Notes: generated by a model not told the origin, from the sequence alone. Counted from the stretch's first letter, positions 1-7,881 are shown. The stretch: 64,000 nt of DNA from Corynebacterium poyangense (GCF_014522205.1 NZ_CP046884.1:1860001-1924000), one strand, 5' to 3'. Numbers and translations: made by a program.

Positions 1-32
1 GTTTAGCTTTGCTCCGGCCTGAAATGAAAGAA

Positions 33-60
33 AACCCCCTTTCAAGAGGAAAGGGGGGTT
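33..60 (-). terminator. Intrinsic terminator, leftward
   Basis: An 11-bp stem of A/C and G/T runs closes on a 5-6 nt loop. Read leftward it is followed by a T-rich tract (TTTTCTTTCATTTC); read rightward there is no T-run. It would end a leftward transcript crossing the hairpin array at 59-244, which supports that array being transcribed leftward. Confidence 0.6.
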
Positions 61-244
61 GATACCTCCGCTTAGCGCGGAGAAAGTAGCGTGGGGATTA
101 GTACGGTACAAGAAATACCTCCGCCTAGCGCGGAGAAGATAAGTCCGGGATTAACCCGATGCTGGAAATACCTCCACGCAAACGCGGAGAAATAAAATCG
201 GGTAGCTAACCCCTACAAGAACTACCTCCGCTTAGCGCGGAGAA
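59..244 (-). repeat. Tandem CRISPR-repeat-like hairpin array (phage end)
   Basis: Four copies of a roughly 26-bp element start near 59, 112, 165 and 219 (period 53-54 bp). Each holds a CTCCGC/GCGGAG-type stem and, read leftward, ends in GTATTTC or a close variant. The same stem and end occur in the 28-bp repeats of the large array at 39,856-43,179, but the host repeat's CAA start is missing. The intervening 27-28 bp are not independent spacers: each has a GGG-TTA-CCC-like inner palindrome, for example CGGGTTAATCCCG. A leftward terminator follows at 33-60. I read this as a repeat mimic or structured RNA locus rather than an ordinary CRISPR array; an eroded array is the alternative. Confidence 0.7.
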
Positions 245-276
245 GTGTCTCACGGCTACCCATTACCTTAGCACCC

Positions 277-447
277 ATGAAGCTCGATATCTACGATTCT
301 CGCGCATTTTTTTCTGGCACCCCCTCTGAGCTGCTAAAAGAAGCGCTAACTCTCCTTGGCGAAAAGGATCCCACGCCCCGGCTTCTTGCGGGCCTTTATG
401 CGACCATTTTCGACTGCGATCCGCTTGATATAAGGGTGGAAAACTAG
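277..447 (+). CDS. Small hypothetical protein (56 aa) next to the hairpin array
   Basis: An open frame from ATG to TAG encodes 56 residues beginning MKLDIYDSRAFFSG and ending DPLDIRVEN. It is acidic and predicted helical in the middle (LLKEALTLLGEK). It starts 33 bp after the last hairpin repeat, with no clear ribosome binding site, so it may be leaderless or read through the hairpins. It is the first gene of a rightward accessory block opposing the late operon, the position where temperate phages often carry defence or counter-defence genes. I do not recognise the family. Confidence 0.5.
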   Translation: MKLDIYDSRAFFSGTPSELLKEALTLLGEKDPTPRLLAGLYATIFDCDPLDIRVEN

Positions 448-497
448 CCCTAAATTACCCCCGATCTTTTGTAAACCGCCAGGTTAAAGCATATCGA

Positions 498-572
498 CTA
501 CCCCCGTTTGAGTTACTGTATTCCATTTTTCGAGGGTGTCGTATATAGTCATAAGTGTCAGCAAGAAAGAAA
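498..572 (+). promoter_or_regulatory. Conserved promoter/5' leader, copy 1
   Basis: CTACCCCCGTTTGAGT, a TATTCCA box, a -10-like TATATAGT and then AAGTGTCAGCAAGAAAGAAA stand just upstream of the gene at 583. The same blocks at the same spacing (54-55 bp) recur at 1107-1180. Conservation of both upstream box and leader suggests one regulator controls both genes, or that both are constitutively expressed from the prophage. Confidence 0.6.
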
Positions 573-582
573 GGAAAAGAAA

Positions 583-1053
583 ATGACCACCGCAACCACC
601 GCCCAGATCAATTACATCAACTCCTTACGAGCAAGCCGCACCTTGCCAGACATGGACATCGCGGCCAAGAACATCGAGCTCTGCCTCGACAGCGTTGCCA
701 GAAACGCGGTCGCTTCACAAGCAACCGCCATCCGCGCACAGCTCAAAGAAGAAGGCCTTCGCCCCCTTTGTGATAGAGAGCGCTACGACGCACGCTTCGA
801 AGAGCTGTACGCCCCGGTTTTCGATGCCGCAAAAGACACCATGCGCGCTCGGCTGGAGAGCCTGGCTGCTGAGGAAGCTAAGAAAATCACTTTCGCTATG
901 ACCGTAGACCTTGGCACCATTACCAAGGCTGAGGCTTCCAAGATCATTGGTATGCTCAAGGCGCCGGTAATGATCTTCGCCGTCAATGGTGAACAGCTTG
1001 GAGTGCGGGGCATCCTTTTTGGCATTGACCCTCAGCTCTTTACCCTTGATTAA
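583..1053 (+). CDS. Hypothetical phage protein with DUF3072-like motifs
   Basis: 156 aa starting MTTATTAQINYINSL, preceded by AAAGGAAAAG, which decides this start over longer alternatives. The N-terminal Q-x-x-Y-I-N-S-L segment and the late TITKAEASKIIGML segment (about residues 108-121) resemble the 'T-x-Q … LTKAEAS-x-x-I' pattern of small actinobacterial DUF3072 proteins. That is pattern recognition, not a search result. It has its own conserved promoter at 498-572. Function unknown. Its position in the accessory block makes it a candidate counter-defence gene, by inference only. Confidence 0.65.
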   Translation: MTTATTAQINYINSLRASRTLPDMDIAAKNIELCLDSVARNAVASQATAIRAQLKEEGLRPLCDRERYDARFEELYAPVFDAAKDTMRARLESLAAEEAKKITFAMTVDLGTITKAEASKIIGMLKAPVMIFAVNGEQLGVRGILFGIDPQLFTLD

Positions 1054-1106
1054 CCCTCATTGGCTACCCCCGCTCATTTATAACAATGCAGTTCAGGGGG
1101 TATACG

Positions 1107-1180
1107 CTACCCCCGTTTGAGTCAATATATTCCACTAATCCTCACCCTGTGTTATATTAAAAGTGTCAGCAAGAAAGAAA
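1107..1180 (+). promoter_or_regulatory. Conserved promoter/5' leader, copy 2
   Basis: Repeats the 498-572 arrangement: CTACCCCCGTTTGAGT, then TATTCCA, then the -10-like GTTATATTAA, then AAGTGTCAGCAAGAAAGAAA. A third partial CTACCCCCG box lies near 1063. It drives the gene at 1202. Confidence 0.6.
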
Positions 1181-1201
1181 CAAACTGAAAAGGAAAAGAA
1201 A

Positions 1202-1576
1202 ATGGCACTCGCAAAACTCTCCCAGATCCGCAAGACCGAGCAAGGCTACATCTTCACCGCGACCTTCACCGATGAATTCGCTTCCAATGAAGAGTACACC
1301 GTGACCTACCACACCGATGAGGATGGTGCCGGGCTGTGGGTAGAGTACCAAGAGCACGTCAGCAATGACCCCGAAACCGGGTTGGCGCAGTATGCGACCG
1401 GTCTTCGCCAAATCCTTGGTGCCACCCAGTTCGATCTTACCGTTTCGGATAAGCGCGGCACCGTGTTGGCTTACCTGCTTGCCGATGACCTCGGTTTTGA
1501 ATCTTTCCTTACCTCCGAGGGCCGATCCGCTTCCAAGGCCGCTGCTAAGGAATATGCCAAGCATCAAGGGATCTGA
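1202..1576 (+). CDS. Hypothetical small acidic phage protein
   Basis: 124 aa starting MALAKLSQIRKTEQGY after the ribosome binding site AAAGGAAAAG. Acidic and soluble, with no membrane segment. The N-terminal half looks beta-rich (YIFTATFTDEF … EYTVTYHTDED) and the C-terminus helical (SASKAAAKEYAKHQ). It is followed by a GC-rich hairpin at 1583-1606. Family not recognised. Size, acidity and its own conserved promoter fit a moron or anti-defence gene, but nothing proves this. Confidence 0.65.
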   Translation: MALAKLSQIRKTEQGYIFTATFTDEFASNEEYTVTYHTDEDGAGLWVEYQEHVSNDPETGLAQYATGLRQILGATQFDLTVSDKRGTVLAYLLADDLGFESFLTSEGRSASKAAAKEYAKHQGI

Positions 1577-1582
1577 ACCTTT

Positions 1583-1606
1583 CCCCGGCTATATATAGGG
1601 CCGGGG
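1583..1606 (+). terminator. GC-rich hairpin after the 1202 gene
   Basis: CCCCGGC and GCCGGGG pair around TATATATAGG directly after the stop codon. There is no T-run, so it is a weak intrinsic terminator or transcript-stabilising hairpin. CRISPR spacer 49 (42,814-42,846) is a similar CCCCGGCTAT palindrome, suggesting a related phage terminator was captured. Confidence 0.4.
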
Positions 1607-1625
1607 TTCATAATAAGGGGAATTT

Positions 1626-2192
1626 ATGGAAATAATTACGAAGCCGGAAAAGGACCCGGAAACCGGGTGGTGGCAATGGAAAGTCGGAGAAACCACATAC
1701 CGGACTGACACTCGAGGACAAGGGTTATGGGAATGGATCGCGGATCCTGAAATTGTTGAAGTGTATTCCGGCCCTACCCCTATGATCTGGCGGCAAATTC
1801 GCGGAACCGGCCAATTCGCCCTCCCCAACCGGGACAAGCACCAATCGGTGGTCATGAGATGGCTAGGCGATACCCGAGGATGGAGAGAATACGCTGCGAG
1901 GAAGCACCTACGCCCCGATGATGTTATAGGCTGCTACCAGTACTATTTGGAATGGTTTGAAGCCCAAAAGGTTAAATTTTCAGAAGATTTGGCTTCTATT
2001 CGCTCCATTACGCGGGAGATTGAAGAGCTTGAGGGCCGCTTAGCCATGCTGAAAGCGAATCGCGAGGCCTATATGATGAGCGCCCATCGGGGCCATATCC
2101 CTTATGCGGAAATAGGCCGCCATGCGGGGATGAGCGGGCAAAAGGTGAGGTACACCATAAATCGGATGAAGGATGAGGGGGCGTGGGCTTGA
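1626..2192 (+). CDS. Hypothetical protein with C-terminal helix-turn-helix
   Basis: 188 aa starting MEIITKPEKDPETGWW, preceded by AAGGGGAATTT. The N-terminal half is Trp-rich. A coiled-coil stretch (SITREIEELEGRLAMLKANR, about residues 122-141) leads into IPYAEIGRHAGMSGQKVRYT, which has the shape of a helix-turn-helix. A DNA-binding role is likely. It is the last rightward gene before the convergent lysis block and shares terminator 2196-2226 with it. Confidence 0.7.
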   Translation: MEIITKPEKDPETGWWQWKVGETTYRTDTRGQGLWEWIADPEIVEVYSGPTPMIWRQIRGTGQFALPNRDKHQSVVMRWLGDTRGWREYAARKHLRPDDVIGCYQYYLEWFEAQKVKFSEDLASIRSITREIEELEGRLAMLKANREAYMMSAHRGHIPYAEIGRHAGMSGQKVRYTINRMKDEGAWA

Positions 2193-2195
2193 ATT

Positions 2196-2226
2196 GCCCC
2201 CGCCGGGGGTTAATCCAGCGGGGGCT
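2196..2226. terminator. Bidirectional hairpin between convergent genes
   Basis: GCCCCCGC (2196-2203) pairs with GCGGGGGC (2219-2226), flanked by AATT and TATCAA. It separates the rightward accessory block from the end of the leftward late operon and could stop transcription from both sides. Confidence 0.5.
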
Positions 2227-2227
2227 A

Positions 2228-2794
2228 TCAATCCAGGCTACCGGCAGCGGGCGGCTCGCGCGGGTAGGCATCACGTCGAGGGGTAAAGCGCTGCTCCCAC
2301 TCATAAAAGGATTCCCAGCGGGGCGGGGGTAGCTCTAGGCCGCGTGATTTTGCCCACACCCCGATCCGGTGCGCCCACTCGGTCGCATATTGAATATAGG
2401 TGGTGGCACGGTCTAGACGTTGCTCTAGGTGGCTGATCTTTTGATCGCGGGTTTCATCCCTTTCCCTTAGCTCTTCCCGAAGATCATCGATCCGGCCTTG
2501 GAGGTAATCCTTTTCCTCCAGGGCGTTCTTTTGAATGCTCTCCACGCGGGCTTGGAGTGCTGCTATCGCTGCTGCTTCACGGGCGGTATCTTCCTCCAAG
2601 GCTTCGCGCTTCCACCGGGCACGCAGCCCCGGCAATGCTTTCAGGCCGCTAAATTTTGTGGTGAGTGTTTGCATGGAAAGGATCGCGGGCCCGCCAAAAA
2701 TTAGCACAATCAGCAAAGCCACGATGGTCCATGCCCCGCCTTGTGGTATGAGATTAATCACATCATGCACGTGTGCCCCGCTCCCTATACTCAC
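2228..2794 (-). CDS. Membrane-anchored coiled-coil protein of the lysis region
   Basis: 188 aa. One hydrophobic segment at about residues 22-41 (WTIVALLIVLIFGGPAIL) precedes a long charged coiled coil (about 60-135) and a Pro/Arg-rich tail. It overlaps the upstream gene by 32 bp, so it belongs to the lysis transcript. Position and topology suit a late envelope-disruption or holin-accessory protein; the family is not recognised. Confidence 0.7.
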   Translation of the reverse strand: MSIGSGAHVHDVINLIPQGGAWTIVALLIVLIFGGPAILSMQTLTTKFSGLKALPGLRARWKREALEEDTAREAAAIAALQARVESIQKNALEEKDYLQGRIDDLREELRERDETRDQKISHLEQRLDRATTYIQYATEWAHRIGVWAKSRGLELPPPRWESFYEWEQRFTPRRDAYPREPPAAGSLD

Positions 2795-3215
2795 GATCTA
2801 AACGCCGTCGCCACGTGGTACCCACCGCGATGAGTGCCCATACTCCGGCCATCATGAGGAAGTGGACCGGGGTTCTCCACCCGCTCCACGGCTCCCCGCG
2901 CTCTAGGAATTTGAGGAAAAGTCCCCATGATAGGGCGGCATAAATCCCAGCGGCCCATAAGCTACCCAGCACAATCCCTACGTGCTGTTTTGTGAGAATT
3001 CCCACAATCACGGTGATTCCAGCTATCAAGCATAAGGCCCCCCAAGCGGGCAAAGGCATAGCTTCCTCCACGATGGTGAGGGAGTTAGTTACGCCGGGGG
3101 GATCGCCAAGGGCGTAATCTACACCCCGGTCCAGGATTTCTAAGGCTAAAAGCCATATCACGAGCCTAGAAACCGGGGCGGGGAGGCCGGGTCGCCAATC
3201 GCCGCGTAAGCTCAT
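2763..3215 (-). CDS. Small multi-pass membrane protein of the lysis cassette
   Basis: 150 aa with about four hydrophobic segments (LVIWLLALEIL, GALCLIAGITVIVGIL, IVLGSLWAAGIYAALS, FLMMAGVWALIAVG) and a basic C-terminus (TWRRRLDREYRERG). Overlaps the holin by 4 bp. Corynephage lysis regions often carry a second membrane protein; a holin partner or antiholin is plausible but unproven. Confidence 0.7.
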   Translation of the reverse strand: MSLRGDWRPGLPAPVSRLVIWLLALEILDRGVDYALGDPPGVTNSLTIVEEAMPLPAWGALCLIAGITVIVGILTKQHVGIVLGSLWAAGIYAALSWGLFLKFLERGEPWSGWRTPVHFLMMAGVWALIAVGTTWRRRLDREYRERGTRA

Positions 3216-3460
3216 AGCGAATGCCTACCCGCCGTATTTTCGCCGGTAGGGAGCATGGCAGCGGTGTCACGATCACCAATCCCGGCGCTACCAATCGAGG
3301 TGAGGATAGAAAGCACCGCTGCTGTGGCCGCTACGCCGATACCGCTTTGCCAATCAATGGCGAAGATCGGGGTGCCTACCGCAATAGTGGCAATGAGTGC
3401 TTGAGCGAAAGTTTTTATAGCCCTTTCCGCTAAATCAATCCCGAATTGCTTGGTAAACAC
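3212..3460 (-). CDS. Holin, r1t-like
   Basis: 82 aa from a GTG start (FTKQFGIDLAERAIKTF) that overlaps the endolysin stop as TAGTG. Two hydrophobic helices (QALIATIAVGTPIF, IGVAATAAVLSILTSIG) are joined by a short turn. The residues DLAERAIKTFAQAL before helix 1 are typical of r1t-family actinophage holins. It forms membrane lesions that release the endolysin. A longer upstream start would lie inside the endolysin gene and is rejected. Confidence 0.8.
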   Translation of the reverse strand: MFTKQFGIDLAERAIKTFAQALIATIAVGTPIFAIDWQSGIGVAATAAVLSILTSIGSAGIGDRDTAAMLPTGENTAGRHSL

Positions 3461-5058
3461 TACGCCCCCTTTAACGCTTGCACTTCTGCGCGTAGCGCTT
3501 TGATTTCTTGCAGACACACGGCCACCATCTCAACCATTGTGGCACGCCCGCCACGCTTATTTGCGGCTTCTACCAGCTGCTTTACATCCCAGCCCTCAAG
3601 ACCAGGGCCACGGAATTGCACTTGATTATCACGGGTAATAGCTAGATCACTTGCCGCAATCTCCACCATCGTGCCTCGGTCACCATTGCGCTGCGACATG
3701 GCGTTGACCAGGGAATTGACCTCCCAGCCGGACAACTCCGGGCCGCGCAATTGGACCTGATTATCGCGCATAATTGATTCACTCATACTATTAATCTCCA
3801 TTCCTTTCGATGGGGCATTAGAAAATGCATAGCCCTTTCCGGCTATGAGGGAGGCGGTTTGCTCAAGTGTGACCCAGCACCCATAAGGGGCAAAGCCGGA
3901 GTCAGCCCACCAGATGTGACGCCCGCCACGCGAGTCCACCGCATAGCCCATCAAAGCTATGTAGTGGTAAACGGTGCCACCCCCATAATTAAGGGCCTGG
4001 CTAGCCACATATGAGGGCCGAGGATAATTCGAGGGCGGGGCAATAATATTCGCCGCGACCCCGTGACCAGCATCAATGGAGCCGATCAGGTTCTCCCACA
4101 GAGCATTAACCTGTTCACGTGAGGGTGGATCATTCGGGATCGTCACCACCCGATAATCACCCCCTGGCACATGCTGATTCAGGGCATTAGCCAATAATCC
4201 AATGTGATCTGTGCCATTAGCCGTGGTGCCCATTTCCCTAGCAAGCTGAGCTTCCCCGATCAGCTCCCCGGTCGCGGCACGAATGATAGTTTGGGTGCTT
4301 GCCGGGCCACAATTATAAAAAGTATCCTGCGTCACTTGGTCCCGTGGGTAATCCAGCACCCGCTCAATAGGGGCCATACTCTCAACCTCCGACTGTGTGT
4401 TCGAATAGCCTAAAAGTTTCTTGAAATCATCGACGCTGCCCCGGAATGCGTTCACATCGACAGCGCGCCCCGCTAAAAGGCCATTGGAGCCGTATTGCAG
4501 CACGTCAGGGCGTTTATTACCAAGTGGGTAATCCCACCTGGAGCTACTATCACCGGGGTAAAGCTCCCGATACGGCGCGATCTTATTCGAACCATAGTTC
4601 GATACCCACAACGCACCCAAGCCGTCCATGCCCGGCTCACCTCCGGGCATATTCTCCCAATACCACGCGCCCGAATACACACCAGCCACCCTGAGACCGC
4701 GTGATTCCAGCTCCCTTTTCGCGGTGTGAACATGCTCGCCTGTGAGCAATTTCACACCCGCGCGGTCCACGCTTTCCACATCAATCCAGATGGGAATATC
4801 TTTCCGGCCTTGCAGCTGCTCACACACGGTATTGACCTGCTCGGGAATGGTGGTCCCCTCGGAGGGGGCGCGCAAATACCAATAAGCGCTCACGATAAGC
4901 CCGGCTTCTTCTGCATCCTCCAAATGTGAGCTAAATAACTTGTCTTTGTAGGTTCCGTCACATAAGCGGATGATCGCAAAATCTACGCCCTCATCACGTG
5001 CTGCTTTAAGCGAGTAATCGAATTGATGTTCGGACACATCCACGCCAAAAATTGTCAC
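3460..5058 (-). CDS. Endolysin: GH25 muramidase plus C39-like peptidase
   Basis: 532 aa. Residues about 1-215 are a GH25 lysozyme domain (FGVDVSEHQ at the start, later IWIDVES with the acidic catalytic residues). Residues about 235-420 resemble a papain-like C39 peptidase with Cys in YNCGPASTQT, His in YHYIALMGY and Asp in WWADSGF. The C-terminus has two related 40-residue repeats beginning RDNQVQLRGPEL and RDNQVQFRGPGL, likely wall-binding. It cleaves both glycan and peptide bonds of peptidoglycan at lysis. Immediately upstream of the holin. Confidence 0.9.
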   Translation of the reverse strand: MTIFGVDVSEHQFDYSLKAARDEGVDFAIIRLCDGTYKDKLFSSHLEDAEEAGLIVSAYWYLRAPSEGTTIPEQVNTVCEQLQGRKDIPIWIDVESVDRAGVKLLTGEHVHTAKRELESRGLRVAGVYSGAWYWENMPGGEPGMDGLGALWVSNYGSNKIAPYRELYPGDSSSRWDYPLGNKRPDVLQYGSNGLLAGRAVDVNAFRGSVDDFKKLLGYSNTQSEVESMAPIERVLDYPRDQVTQDTFYNCGPASTQTIIRAATGELIGEAQLAREMGTTANGTDHIGLLANALNQHVPGGDYRVVTIPNDPPSREQVNALWENLIGSIDAGHGVAANIIAPPSNYPRPSYVASQALNYGGGTVYHYIALMGYAVDSRGGRHIWWADSGFAPYGCWVTLEQTASLIAGKGYAFSNAPSKGMEINSMSESIMRDNQVQLRGPELSGWEVNSLVNAMSQRNGDRGTMVEIAASDLAITRDNQVQFRGPGLEGWDVKQLVEAANKRGGRATMVEMVAVCLQEIKALRAEVQALKGA

Positions 5059-5134
5059 TGCTTCACCTCACTTCCCACGCTCATTATCCCCCATGCTTAC
5101 CCGGTAGGTGGTGGTTGTAGCCACCCCCTACTAG

Positions 5135-5656
5135 CTAGGCAATCGGATACCGAATATGGCCTTTTATGCTAGATAATTCTTGGTCCAGCGTGTACCCAGG
5201 ATTAGCCGGGATACCCGACCCGGTGCCATAGCGGCCATCCCATATCCGCATTTCAGCCTGGGTATCATCACCACCCGACTTATGCACGAGAAACCGCATT
5301 TCTTTCGACCCTGCACGCACAAAAGGATTAATCACCATAGCGAAGCCACCACCCTGGCTCCAGTACGAGCCGACCCCGACAGCTTCGATACCATTCGGGG
5401 CATAAGGGACCGTGATCCTTAAGGAGCCTCCACGGCTGGACGCTCCACGCCCCCAAGTAATATCGAACCAATATTCGAAAATGCCCCTATCGACCCGCCA
5501 GAAGTAATTTTGCTTACCCCCGGTGCCTAGATTGATCGCCCCATCATCTCTGAGGGGGCCTCCTCCTCGCTGCCAGGCTGGCACGGCGTAATCTTTACCC
5601 GCCGTGCCAGCGGGGCCGGGCGGGCCTTGTAGACTTCCTTTTTTAACCCACGCCAT
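5135..5656 (-). CDS. Tail tip protein with short collagen-like N-terminus
   Basis: 173 aa beginning MAWVKKGSLQGPPGPAG. The first 17 residues match the start of the next gene ([14 protein letters not shown]), so the two share an attachment module. A few Gly-X-Y triplets follow, then a predicted beta-rich head rich in Gly and Trp (YFWRVDRGIFEYWFDITWG). It probably forms part of the receptor-binding tip; the head family is not recognised. Confidence 0.75.
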   Translation of the reverse strand: MAWVKKGSLQGPPGPAGTAGKDYAVPAWQRGGGPLRDDGAINLGTGGKQNYFWRVDRGIFEYWFDITWGRGASSRGGSLRITVPYAPNGIEAVGVGSYWSQGGGFAMVINPFVRAGSKEMRFLVHKSGGDDTQAEMRIWDGRYGTGSGIPANPGYTLDQELSSIKGHIRYPIA

Positions 5657-5669
5657 TAATCAACCTCCC

Positions 5670-6224
5670 CTATTGTAGCTGGTAGAACACGCCGGTTTGG
5701 TTATCTAGGTACCAATCCCCGGCCTGAGCGGTCTCTACAGCACCCGGGACCCCATCACCGCTGAACCATGCCGAGCCGCGCGGCCCAGCAGGGCCTTGAG
5801 GGCCTACTTCACCCCTGGCACCGGCGGGGCCTTGGGATCCCTGTGGGCCACGGTCACCGGCAGGCCCTACGGGGCCGGCGGGGCCTTGGGGGCCTACAAA
5901 ATCAACACCACTCCCCTTCGGAGGGAATGACCGACCCGTCCATACATAAAGATCCCCATCAGCATTATTGATATAACCCTTGCCGGCGTCCTGCTCTCCT
6001 AGCCCTTTTGGCAAATCCTCATAAGTATTTACCTGACCAGCAACTTCAATACCTTTCCCATCAACACCGCGGGGGCCTTGCGGGCCGGTAGGGCCGGGTG
6101 GGCCTTGCTCTCCACGCTCACCACGCGGACCCTGCTCGCCCTGCACACCGGGGGGGCCTTGCACACCCTGAGCACCAGTATCCCCTTTAGGGCCTTTAAG
6201 ACTGCCACGCTGTACCCATGCCAT
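5670..6224 (-). CDS. Collagen-like tail fibre protein
   Basis: 184 aa starting [19 protein letters not shown], with GAAAGGAAAAG upstream fixing the start. Two Gly-X-Y blocks (about residues 10-58 and 116-160) flank a globular insert ([19 protein letters not shown]) and end in a [13 protein letters not shown] module. Triple-helical fibre stalk, trimeric by analogy with phage collagen-like fibres. A spacer in the mini-array at 38,096 resembles the WYLDNQTG coding region. Confidence 0.85.
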   Translation of the reverse strand: MAWVQRGSLKGPKGDTGAQGVQGPPGVQGEQGPRGERGEQGPPGPTGPQGPRGVDGKGIEVAGQVNTYEDLPKGLGEQDAGKGYINNADGDLYVWTGRSFPPKGSGVDFVGPQGPAGPVGPAGDRGPQGSQGPAGARGEVGPQGPAGPRGSAWFSGDGVPGAVETAQAGDWYLDNQTGVFYQLQ

Positions 6225-6238
6225 TATGCTTTTCCTTT

Positions 6239-6478
6239 CTATCTCAATTCGTATATGTCGCCGGTCACAGTATCTAGCCAGGAATCCCCCGGCTTCGCCC
6301 CTGGAATGAATTCCGGGGGTGACCCCGGCCCGCTCCACATCGCCGGGAAATTATTCGCGGGGCCTACGGGGCCGGGGTCGCCTTTAGGTCCCGGCGGCCC
6401 GGCGGGGCCAGCCACCGGGGTAAGGATCACATCCCCAGCGATTAATTGCCCAAGGCCGTGCCGATTAATCGAGGTCAT
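6239..6478 (-). CDS. Short collagen-containing tail protein
   Basis: 79 aa with one Gly-X-Y run (about residues 24-40) and an ending SWLDTVTGDIYEL that parallels the [13 protein letters not shown] ending of the neighbouring fibre. It overlaps the upstream gene by 14 bp. Probably a small tail-tip or fibre-linker protein. Confidence 0.7.
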   Translation of the reverse strand: MTSINRHGLGQLIAGDVILTPVAGPAGPPGPKGDPGPVGPANNFPAMWSGPGSPPEFIPGAKPGDSWLDTVTGDIYELR

Positions 6479-6758
6479 TTGCTTCTTCTTTCACTACATG
6501 CCCCCGCGCGAGCACCTCCCAGCCAGCACCGGTATTCACCATCAGGACCGCGCTTGCACGATCCGGAATCACGGTGACCGCATCACTCGGAATAATAATT
6601 TCCGCCGAGTTTTTTGTGACCGCAGCGGGGTAGATTTTATCGCTTCCTATACGCGCTTCTAGGCCTAATAAATCGCCTGTGATCTGGAACGTTAGCCTAA
6701 AACGCTCCCCTTGCGTAAGGACCGGCTGCCACCTGTAAGGCCTAAAATTCTTAAGCAT
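6465..6758 (-). CDS. Small tail-tip protein, beta-rich
   Basis: 97 aa (MLKNFRPYRWQPVLTQGERF) with alternating hydrophobic strands and no catalytic motif seen. It lies between the large minor tail protein and the collagen-like proteins in one transcript. It resembles small LtfC-type immunoglobulin-like actinophage tail proteins in size and position; that assignment is tentative. Confidence 0.7.
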   Translation of the reverse strand: MLKNFRPYRWQPVLTQGERFRLTFQITGDLLGLEARIGSDKIYPAAVTKNSAEIIIPSDAVTVIPDRASAVLMVNTGAGWEVLARGHVVKEEANDLD

Positions 6759-6760
6759 TT

Positions 6761-7867
6761 TTAGACATCCTCCACCGGGTAAGAAAGATGCATTGTATAC
6801 ACGCTTCCTACGGGGTAGCCGCTTGCCAGCTGCGGGATACCCTCATTACCGAATCCCATAATGTGCGGTTTTAAATTGTTATATGCGCCACTCACGGGAG
6901 TATAGAGAACTCCCCGCCGCCATGAACTCTTGATCAATACCTCAAGCATGAAATCAAGGTCCTGGTCAGCGCCATTTTGCGTCGAAATGAAGATATGTCC
7001 CTTGCTCCACGTGTCCGGCATCGAGTTAGCACACGGTAGTGGTAAGTCTACGCTTATTTGGCCTGTTCCAAAGTGGTTTCCCGGCCCCGTGGTGACTGAC
7101 ACAAAACCATCAAGCATACCGTCTACGACACGGTATTTTCCAATATATGTTCCAGCTGTGCCGAGCCGGACCTCTGTCCCCCCTTCCGTGCCTCCTTTGT
7201 ACCAATCGTTCCCGTAGTATCGCATGGTTGGGGTCCAGGTTTTCCACGGATTTGACGCGGTTCCGACATCTCGCCATACGCCGTCATCATCCAGGCGTTT
7301 TGTGTTTGCGTTGCGGTCTGTGGTAATCATCGTGCCTTTACGGCAATCCAAGTGTGAGCAATTCGCTAAGCCATCAGGGGTGACTCTGAAGGGCCCGCCG
7401 TCACCGCCCCACATGCGCATATCGAAAATTTGGTCAATGCTGCTACGCCCCGCCGTGACCTTAACAATTGCTAGCAAAGCGTCGTATTTTGTGCCAGGAA
7501 TCCGGTTGATGTTATTTGTCACACCTGCGCCGCTTGACACCACGCTAGGGATCGTGCTCGCATTGCCTTGGATCGCGATAATCTCGGCTTCTGGCTTCTG
7601 CCACTCCACCCTGACAACAATCGCATCCCACCGGCTCCCACTTGACGGGGCACTAATTACAACCTGCTCGGTGGCTGTGGAATTTACCCTTGCACCTGCA
7701 GCAAAGCCGCTCCCCTGCGCCACTGACACCCGCAACCCTGAGCCTTTTTCCGGCTTAAAATCGGCCGGGGAATCCACCTTAAACCGCGCCGTCAAGCACT
7801 GCACCATATCCGCATACTGCGACGGGCCAATAATGGTATTTGCGGTTCCTAGCGCGCTTATCGCCAT
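6761..7867 (-). CDS. Minor tail protein
   Basis: 368 aa. The N-terminal half (MAISALGTANTIIGPSQYAD) is typical of actinophage tail-tip proteins that sit after the Gp37-like protein. The middle has KGTMITTDRNANTKRLDDDG and the C-terminus is beta-rich. Spacer 28 matches its 5' part at 7813-7845 with three mismatches. Probably part of the baseplate or receptor-binding assembly. Confidence 0.8.
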   Translation of the reverse strand: MAISALGTANTIIGPSQYADMVQCLTARFKVDSPADFKPEKGSGLRVSVAQGSGFAAGARVNSTATEQVVISAPSSGSRWDAIVVRVEWQKPEAEIIAIQGNASTIPSVVSSGAGVTNNINRIPGTKYDALLAIVKVTAGRSSIDQIFDMRMWGGDGGPFRVTPDGLANCSHLDCRKGTMITTDRNANTKRLDDDGVWRDVGTASNPWKTWTPTMRYYGNDWYKGGTEGGTEVRLGTAGTYIGKYRVVDGMLDGFVSVTTGPGNHFGTGQISVDLPLPCANSMPDTWSKGHIFISTQNGADQDLDFMLEVLIKSSWRRGVLYTPVSGAYNNLKPHIMGFGNEGIPQLASGYPVGSVYTMHLSYPVEDV

Positions 7868-7881
7868 GCTTTCCTCCTTAA

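Noticed and set aside
1..244. Reading the left hairpins as the other half of a CRISPR array split by prophage insertion
   Set aside because: The period differs (53-54 against 61), the intervals resemble each other and contain palindromes, and the repeats nearest the integrase are in the opposite orientation. A simple split does not explain this, though DNA left of the window could change the view.
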